A DNA stretch of 10,665 nucleotides, taken from positions 1 to 10,665 of the forward strand of contig JAAVAG010000158.1 in NCBI GenBank assembly GCA_014804185.1, in the 5' to 3' direction. Shown here in pieces: positions 6,678-10,665 of the stretch. Position 1 is the stretch's first letter. Every line of letters begins with the position of its first letter. Both the position numbers and the translations under genes were made by a program. Source of the stretch: Lachnospiraceae bacterium (lineage in GTDB: Bacteria > Bacillota > Clostridia > Lachnospirales > Lachnospiraceae). The notes under the pieces were generated by a model that had not been told where the DNA came from, made no database searches, and worked only from the letters and a program-made list of their open reading frames with translations.

Positions 6678-6710
6678 CTCCTCCAGAACTTCCTTAACAC
6701 TGCAGTTTCT

Positions 6711-6739
6711 ATTATACCTGCCAGGAAAACGAATGTCAA
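6711..6739 (-). promoter_or_regulatory. Consensus promoter of the DUF3592-like gene
   Basis: Minus strand TTGACA (6734-6739), a 17-nt spacer and TATAAT (6711-6716), a perfect match to the vegetative sigma factor consensus. Predicted start near 6704, leaving a leader of about 27 nt. It begins 10 nt after the permease stop codon, with no terminator between. Confidence 0.85.
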
Positions 6740-6749
6740 TGCGGGCCGC

Positions 6750-7520
6750 TTACAGATTCTTTCTGTTGAAAACGGCAGCCGCCGCGGCTATATGCAGCGC
6801 AGTCAGCGCTACTGCAACAGCTATGGCAAATCCATAGTTTTCTGCGGATTCTGCGCCAGCCAGCAGAGCCCAGGCGTTCATAAGGGATACCGGCGTATAT
6901 GACTTCAGTTTCGGAATCAGACCGGCAAGATACCCTGCCAGATATACCGCTCCCACAGAGATGACCACAGCCGGGGCCGAGTCAAAACACGCGGAAGCCA
7001 GGGGAATGACTGTGATCAGCCACAGTCCGGCAAGATAGCCGCAAAAAGCGGCGGTAAACACATGCGCGGCAACACTGTTATCCCAAAAGTACGCATTATA
7101 TCCGTACGTGATCCCATAGCAGACCAGACTTCCGATCGTCCAGAAAACTGCCATGATCAGAGTTTTTGCCGTCAGGATTTTCCACCGCTTCATCCCCCTT
7201 GTCACGATATGGATCAGTGTTCCGCTCTGATACTCAGAAGTCAGAATACCACTGAACATTACGATGCAGATCATCAGCGCTATGGGCATATTTTTAAAAT
7301 ATTGCGTCCATGAAGTCAGCGCGTTGACTTCTACGCCTGCAACGATCATGCCGCTCTCCGCAAGCTGATCTGAAAGCAGCTCCATCAGCCAGGGCGTCAG
7401 CCTGGCCATCGCCGGGTTCATAATGCCAAACAAACAAAACAGAAAGGCCAGAATCAGCAGTTTTCCGCTTCGAAGCTGTTCCAGAAATTCTTTTTTCACA
7501 AATGCAGTAAATTGTCTCAT
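6750..7520 (-). CDS. ABC-2 type transporter permease, 256 aa
   Basis: Membrane subunit of a small ABC exporter. Six hydrophobic segments lie at about 20-36, 78-94, 118-140, 153-175, 182-203 and 229-250. SEYQSGT (95-101), after the second helix, is the typical ABC-2 element that precedes the amphipathic coupling region (TRGMKRWKILTAKT, 107-120). The start codon overlaps the ATPase stop by 4 nt (ATGA), so the two are translationally coupled. The GGAGGTGG site lies in the last ATPase codons. By position it corresponds to Bacillus YxlG. The substrate cannot be predicted; such pairs often export peptides, antibiotics or lipids. There is no terminator after the gene. Confidence 0.9.
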   Translation of the reverse strand: MRQFTAFVKKEFLEQLRSGKLLILAFLFCLFGIMNPAMARLTPWLMELLSDQLAESGMIVAGVEVNALTSWTQYFKNMPIALMICIVMFSGILTSEYQSGTLIHIVTRGMKRWKILTAKTLIMAVFWTIGSLVCYGITYGYNAYFWDNSVAAHVFTAAFCGYLAGLWLITVIPLASACFDSAPAVVISVGAVYLAGYLAGLIPKLKSYTPVSLMNAWALLAGAESAENYGFAIAVAVALTALHIAAAAAVFNRKNL

Positions 7521-8419
7521 CCTCCCGCCACCTCCAAAAACAGATCCTCCAGGGCGGGTTCCAGGCGTTCCAGACGCTGCACGGAAAGCTTATTATCCGC
7601 CAGCCATCTCATGACCTGTGTCATATCCGCCTCATTTTGCTTTGCAAGCAAAATCTTTGACTTCCCCGTACGAACCGCGCCACTGTAAATGCGCAGCATT
7701 CTCTGCGCATCCTCCTCTCTCAAAAGCTCCACTTCCACGCTGTCACCTTTTCGGAAACCCCGAATCTCCTCCAGAGTTCCTTCCATAGCGATTTTTCCCG
7801 CATGAAGGAACGCGATGCGGTCACAGATGCGCTCCACATCTGATAGGATATGCGTGGAAAAGATCACCGTTGTCCGCTCCTTTACAGAGGACAAAATGTC
7901 CAGAATCTCCTTTCTGCCAATGGGATCCAGCGCGGATGTGGGTTCATCACAGATCAGCAGCTTCGGACTGCCCAGCAGCGCCTGCGCAATTCCGAGCCGC
8001 TGCTTCATCCCCCGTGAAAATCCTCTGATCCGCTTATCCGCATGCTCCAGTCCCACAAGTTCCAGCAATTCCAACGCTCTTTTTCGGATATCCGCGCGGC
8101 ACATCCCTGAGATTTCTCCGCACAGCCCCAGATATTCCATGGGTGTCATAAAACCGTAAAACTCCGGTATATCCGGCAGATATCCGATAAATCTGTTGGT
8201 TTTGTTCTGCCCGAAAGAAACGCGCTCCCCATTTACAAAAATCTCTCCTCCGTCTGGCTTCACCAGTCCCAGAGCCATTTTCATGGCCGTGGTCTTTCCC
8301 GCTCCGTTTATCCCTATAAAGCCGAACACGGAATGTTGCGGTACAGAAAAATCGAGATCCTCTATCACTCTGTTTGTCCCAAACGTCTTTGTCACATGTG
8401 CAAATTTCAGAATATCCAT
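7517..8419 (-). CDS. ABC transporter ATP-binding protein (CcmA/DrrA type), 300 aa
   Basis: Energises export by the adjacent permease. Walker A GINGAGKTT is at 36-44, the signature FSRGMKQR at 134-141, Walker B LLICDEP at 154-160, the D-loop SALD at 162-165 and the switch His190 in STH. The Q-loop reads GYLPDIPEFY, the form usual in this subfamily, where Leu-Pro-Asp/Glu replaces Gln. The region after about 215 is the variable accessory domain ending in PALEDLFLEV, typical of single-domain exporter ATPases. I start it at 8419 because homology begins at MDILKF, an AGAGGA site precedes it, and its ATG overlaps the previous stop (TGATG). A 26-residue upstream extension is only translation of the preceding gene's end in another frame. 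It corresponds to YxlF. Confidence 0.95.
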   Translation of the reverse strand: MDILKFAHVTKTFGTNRVIEDLDFSVPQHSVFGFIGINGAGKTTAMKMALGLVKPDGGEIFVNGERVSFGQNKTNRFIGYLPDIPEFYGFMTPMEYLGLCGEISGMCRADIRKRALELLELVGLEHADKRIRGFSRGMKQRLGIAQALLGSPKLLICDEPTSALDPIGRKEILDILSSVKERTTVIFSTHILSDVERICDRIAFLHAGKIAMEGTLEEIRGFRKGDSVEVELLREEDAQRMLRIYSGAVRTGKSKILLAKQNEADMTQVMRWLADNKLSVQRLERLEPALEDLFLEVAGG

Positions 8420-8619
8420 CACGCGTCCTCTTTTCCTGCCAGAATATAGAGAACAGGACCGATAAACTGCATACCCACAATCACAACGATCAGCCACAGA
8501 GTTCTGTTTCCCCGCTTATAATTTGTATGCGTAAGAATATGCCACAGGACATATCCCAAAAGAGCAAATTCCGCAACGGCCAGCGGAATCAAAAACGGCA
8601 AGATTTCCCTGAAACTCAT
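8419..8619 (-). CDS. PLDc_N-domain small membrane protein (YxlE-like), 66 aa
   Basis: A tiny protein of two membrane helices (about 7-29 and 41-61) joined by a short basic loop (HTNYKRGNRT). The second half, LWLIVVI...GPVLYILAGKED, matches the phospholipase D N-terminal (PLDc_N) pattern: an aromatic-rich helix, the GP pair at 54-55 and a short charged tail. No phospholipase catalytic domain is present. Bacillus YxlE is of this type and precedes the ABC genes yxlF and yxlG in the sigY operon, where it is described as a negative regulatory protein. The same gene order here suggests an accessory or regulatory role for this transporter. The start has a strong GGAGG six nucleotides upstream, and the stop shares one base with the ATPase start. 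Confidence 0.85.
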   Translation of the reverse strand: MSFREILPFLIPLAVAEFALLGYVLWHILTHTNYKRGNRTLWLIVVIVGMQFIGPVLYILAGKEDA

Positions 8620-8682
8620 TTAACTCCTCCTTCTGCTCACACGCTCTTACTTTCCTGATTCTTTCTTTTTTCGCATCCTGTC

Positions 8683-9813
8683 TCATTTGATCTGAAGCAG
8701 CCTTCTCCTTAGTCTGTCAAATTCCGGATCTCCATCCAGAAAGGCAAACGCGGGACTGTCAAGTATTTTCCTGGCATCCTCCAGAATCACATTTCGATTG
8801 CGCGGAGCGCCGGGGCCATTATCCAGCCTTTCAAACCATTTGTCCATCTTGTCAAAATAAGCGTCTCCATGCATTAGGATCTCACAGGAGGCAAACAGAT
8901 TTTCCAGACAGCCGACGCATCTTTCCAGCCAGTCCAGCGTCCTCTCCCTTTCCCCATACGCCGCATAAAACATGGCTGCCTGATATGCAAATCCAAAGAC
9001 AATGTTGGGATGCAGGTTTTCCATCTCGTATATCCCGATTACCTGTTTGATCCGGGTGATGGTCGCCTCACCGGCCTCTGCATTTCGTCCATGCACGGCA
9101 AGATATTGGGCTGCATTTCCCACCAGCGACAGAATCGCCTTATACATGCCAGCCTGCGTGAGGCTCTCTGCCTCCTCCGCATTTCCGGCCATCAGATATG
9201 CCTGCGCAAGAAGCGCTTCACCCTGGCCGGTCATTCTGATCGGATCGATCAGTTCCTCCAAAATCTCGATCGCCTCCTGCAGCCGCCCAAGCTGCAGCAG
9301 TGCCATCGCCTGAAACATGGCCGCATCGCCGCAGATTCCCACATCTTTGCAGCCGTCCATAACATGTCTGCACAGTTCAGAAATAGCGCCCAGAATCTCT
9401 GTCCGTCTCTTCCCCGACTCCGCAAGCATAAAGTGGTTTAACCACAGAACGCATATCTGAACCAGAAACGGATAACAGGAATAGTATCTCTTAACATAAT
9501 CCTCCGTCTTGTACATCGCCTCCTCAAACGGCTGCTTCGCAAAGTCATCCGCAAACTCCTGATATAGTTTCCGTATCTGCTCTTTTGACAAAGTCGGCCG
9601 GTATCCGATCAGTTCATCCACCGTAACATCAAAAAACGCGGCCAGCTTTGGCAGAATCACCACGTCCGGAATGCTCTGTCCCGTTTCCCACTTGGACACG
9701 GAAGCTTTTGTCACGCCGATAAAATCAGCCAGATTTTCCTGCGTGATTTTTTTCTCCCGCCTGAAGCGCACAATATTCTCCGCTATCCTCAATTCACTCA
9801 TATCAATAACCAT
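8683..9813 (-). CDS. XRE-family HTH regulator with TPR-like C-terminal region, 376 aa
   Basis: Probable cytoplasmic transcription regulator of the downstream transporter genes. Residues about 10-71 form a classic XRE helix-turn-helix, ITQENLADFIGVTKASVSKW (23-42), followed by ETGQSIPD and the hydrophobic end VTVDELIGY. The remaining about 300 residues are helical. From about 164 to 310 there are TPR-like pairs such as AMALLQLGRLQEA, AQAYLMAGNAEEA and AAMFYAAYGERER. This layout resembles RRNPP peptide-sensing regulators and the many XRE-TPR proteins beside ABC transporters in Clostridia; peptide binding is inference. I start at ATG 9813, which follows GGAGGGG. An in-frame TTG at 9843 lies upstream of the predicted transcription start, and ATG 9801 is too far from the Shine-Dalgarno site. 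The next gene follows after 63 nt without a terminator. Confidence 0.9.
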   Translation of the reverse strand: MVIDMSELRIAENIVRFRREKKITQENLADFIGVTKASVSKWETGQSIPDVVILPKLAAFFDVTVDELIGYRPTLSKEQIRKLYQEFADDFAKQPFEEAMYKTEDYVKRYYSCYPFLVQICVLWLNHFMLAESGKRRTEILGAISELCRHVMDGCKDVGICGDAAMFQAMALLQLGRLQEAIEILEELIDPIRMTGQGEALLAQAYLMAGNAEEAESLTQAGMYKAILSLVGNAAQYLAVHGRNAEAGEATITRIKQVIGIYEMENLHPNIVFGFAYQAAMFYAAYGERERTLDWLERCVGCLENLFASCEILMHGDAYFDKMDKWFERLDNGPGAPRNRNVILEDARKILDSPAFAFLDGDPEFDRLRRRLLQIK

Positions 9814-9845
9814 GCCCCTCCATTTCTTTTTCCTCTTCTGCAAAA

Positions 9846-9874
9846 ATTATACCTGCGCCCGAAAAAATACGCAA
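9846..9874 (-). promoter_or_regulatory. Candidate promoter of the XRE-PLDc_N-ABC operon
   Basis: Minus strand -10 TATAAT (9846-9851) is perfect. At 17 nt spacing the -35 box is TTGCGT (9869-9874), matching the consensus in its first three bases only, which suggests a need for activation or modest activity. The predicted start near 9839 places the Shine-Dalgarno site and the ATG at 9813 correctly. Confidence 0.55.
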
Positions 9875-9893
9875 TGGAACCGCCCGATACTTC

Positions 9894-9912
9894 ACGGTAT
9901 AAAATCAACCGT
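9894..9912. promoter_or_regulatory. Possible operator upstream of the XRE gene
   Basis: Inverted repeat ACGGT-N9-ACCGT with an AT-rich centre, 19 bp upstream of the -35 box. This is a plausible site for the dimeric XRE regulator acting on its own promoter. The short 5-bp arms keep confidence low. Confidence 0.3.
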
Positions 9913-9941
9913 CAGGAAACTTGTCTGCTCTGTCAACACAT

Positions 9942-9982
9942 AAAAAAAGCACCCAAAAACCGGTTCCTCGGTTTTCTGGGTG
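9942..9982 (-). terminator. Intrinsic terminator of the tRNA operon
   Basis: Minus-strand stem CACCCAGAAAACCG against CGGTTTTTGGGTG with a short loop AGGAAC, followed by C and seven T. It starts 11 nt after the tRNA-Lys 3' end and closes the Arg-His-Gln-Lys transcript. Confidence 0.92.
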
Positions 9983-9992
9983 TTTCTATCGA

Positions 9993-10065
9993 TGAGACAT
10001 CGGGGACTCGAACCCCGGACAACTTGATTAAAAGTCAAGTGCTCTACCACCTGAGCTAATATCCC
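9993..10065 (-). tRNA. tRNA-Lys (anticodon TTT)
   Basis: A 73-nt cloverleaf: acceptor GGGATAT/ATGTCTC with two G-U pairs, D arm GCTCAGGTGGTAGAGC, anticodon stem CTTGA/TCAAG with loop CTTTTAA, T arm CGGGG-TTCGAGT-CCCCG. Discriminator A, no encoded CCA. Last gene before the terminator. Confidence 0.97.
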
Positions 10066-10075
10066 ACATTCTAAA

Positions 10076-10147
10076 CAGGGCTAGCTGGATTCGAACCAGC
10101 GACTGCAGCAGTCAAAGTGCTGTGCCTTACCGCTTGGCGATAGCCCT
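10076..10147 (-). tRNA. tRNA-Gln (anticodon TTG)
   Basis: A 72-nt cloverleaf: acceptor AGGGCTA/TAGCCCT, anticodon stem CAGCA/TGCTG with loop CTTTGAC, T arm GCTGG-TTCGAAT-CCAGC. Discriminator G, no encoded CCA. Only 10 nt separate it from tRNA-Lys. Confidence 0.97.
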
Positions 10148-10190
10148 ATAGTGACACCAGGCGTGTCGCTTGAGGCACACTGCCGTAAAA

Positions 10191-10265
10191 GGTGGATAAA
10201 GGGATTCGAACCCTTGGCCTCCAGAGCCACAATCTGGCGCGCTAACCAGCTGCGCTATACCCACC
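10191..10265 (-). tRNA. tRNA-His (anticodon GTG)
   Basis: Acceptor GTGGGTA/TATCCAC, anticodon stem CCAGA/TCTGG with loop TTGTGGC, T arm AAGGG-TTCGAAT-CCCTT. The extra G at position -1 (10265), which identifies tRNA-His, is encoded and faces discriminator C. CCA is not encoded. Confidence 0.97.
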
Positions 10266-10321
10266 ATACTTGAAGTACATTTTCTGCCGAAAACGAGCTT
10301 CCCAGCTTGCGTAAACCTTCC

Positions 10322-10350
10322 ATATCAGATGCCCCTCAGATCCCTTTCAA
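10322..10350 (-). promoter_or_regulatory. Weak internal promoter candidate between tRNA-Arg and tRNA-His
   Basis: Minus strand TTGAAA (10345-10350), a 17-nt spacer and TGATAT (10322-10327), in the 127-nt gap between the two tRNAs. It could add a separate start for His-Gln-Lys. Each box departs from consensus, so this may be chance. I see no other feature in the gap. Confidence 0.25.
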
Positions 10351-10392
10351 AAGGTGTTCTGCAGAGCCCATCCCCATAGATAAGTTTACTCC

Positions 10393-10466
<74 letters not shown>

Positions 10467-10512
10467 ACATACATCAATCCTGTGGCATTACCCTCAAAAT
10501 CAGTACTTTAAA

Positions 10513-10541
10513 ATACTAGCACACAAGATATGGAATGTCAA
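10513..10541 (-). promoter_or_regulatory. Promoter of the Arg-His-Gln-Lys tRNA operon
   Basis: Minus strand TTGACA (10536-10541), a 17-nt spacer and TAGTAT (10513-10518). Predicted start near 10506, about 40 nt before tRNA-Arg. Confidence 0.78.
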
Positions 10542-10572
10542 TACAAAATTTCCCATAAATCTGCACGAAAAA

Positions 10573-10643
10573 AGCGGGTGATGGGAATCGAACCCACGTG
10601 TCCAGCTTGGAAGGCTGGTGTTCTACCATTGAACTACACCCGC
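10573..10643 (-). tRNA. tRNA-Gly (anticodon TCC)
   Basis: A 71-nt cloverleaf: acceptor GCGGGTG/CACCCGC, anticodon stem CCAGC/GCTGG with loop CTTCCAA, T arm GTGGG-TTCGATT-CCCAT. Discriminator T, no encoded CCA. Six T run from the discriminator onward, which may help end an upstream tRNA transcript before the next promoter. Confidence 0.97.
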
Positions 10644-10652
10644 ACAATCACA

Positions 10653-10665
10653 TCGGGGTGACAGG
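10653..10665 (-). tRNA. 3' end of a tRNA, probably tRNA-Pro (partial, cut by window edge)
   Basis: On the minus strand the edge reads CCTGT (T-stem 3' side), then CACCCCG (acceptor 3' side), then discriminator A, 9 nt before tRNA-Gly. The implied 5' acceptor CGGGGTG, beginning with C, fits tRNA-Pro of Clostridia. The anticodon is outside the window, so the identity is inferred. Confidence 0.6.

Noticed and set aside
8420..8497. 26-residue N-terminal extension of the ABC ATPase
   Set aside because: Homology starts at MDILKF. The extension is the preceding small gene read in another frame, and the TGATG overlap plus AGAGGA site support the start at 8419.
8647..8676. Nine-residue frame (MRKKKESGK) between the regulator and the PLDc_N gene, considered as a signalling-peptide gene
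   Set aside because: Too short, fully hydrophilic, no secretion signal and no clear ribosome-binding site, unlike known Phr/PapR/NprX precursors.
9814..9843. 10-residue extension of the XRE regulator from a TTG codon
   Set aside because: The codon lies upstream of the transcription start predicted from the -10 box at 9846-9851, and the GGAGGGG site lies inside the extension.

Overview
The window looks like the chromosome of a Clostridia bacterium, most likely Lachnospiraceae. The signs are moderately GC-rich coding DNA, purine-rich Shine-Dalgarno sites, near-consensus sigma-A promoters, an FMN riboswitch driving an ECF-type riboflavin S component, tRNA genes without encoded CCA, and a GH3 glycosidase in the permuted domain order known from rumen and gut Clostridia. 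This assignment is inference; no taxonomic marker gene is present. Every gene I can support lies on the minus strand, so the window is best read from right to left.

Right end (10665 to about 9940): a tRNA cluster. A partial tRNA, probably Pro, and Gly-TCC come first. A consensus promoter then leads into Arg-TCT, His-GTG, Gln-TTG and Lys-TTT, closed by a strong intrinsic terminator.

9874 to 6750: a four-gene unit of an XRE-family regulator with a TPR-like C-terminus, a 66-residue PLDc_N-type membrane protein, an ABC ATPase and an ABC-2 permease. The last three genes overlap or nearly abut. Their order matches Bacillus yxlE-yxlF-yxlG, but with a helix-turn-helix/TPR regulator where Bacillus has the sigY genes. 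A DUF3592-like two-helix membrane protein follows under its own near-perfect promoter.

6086 to 5091: a tRNA-Leu(TAG) gene under a perfect -35/-10 promoter, followed after only 25 nt by an FMN riboswitch with an intrinsic terminator, then an AT-richer gene for a RibU-like riboflavin transporter S component. No terminator separates the tRNA from the riboswitch, so they may share a transcript.

5070 to 1: a promoter with an internal dyad, a terminator-like hairpin in the leader, a circularly permuted GH3 beta-glycosidase, and 20 nt later the first 833 codons of a very large DUF4011/AAA helicase-type protein that runs off the left edge. That protein carries a transglutaminase-like Cys/His segment near its N-terminus and a Walker A motif. 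Its family has been linked to phage defence, so its coupling to a sugar hydrolase is notable.

I see no mobile element, CRISPR array or replication origin. I do not see a clearly new system. The best candidates for a second look are the tRNA-Leu/riboswitch arrangement with its multi-state expression platform, the GH3-DUF4011 pairing, and the regulator/PLDc_N/ABC cassette.
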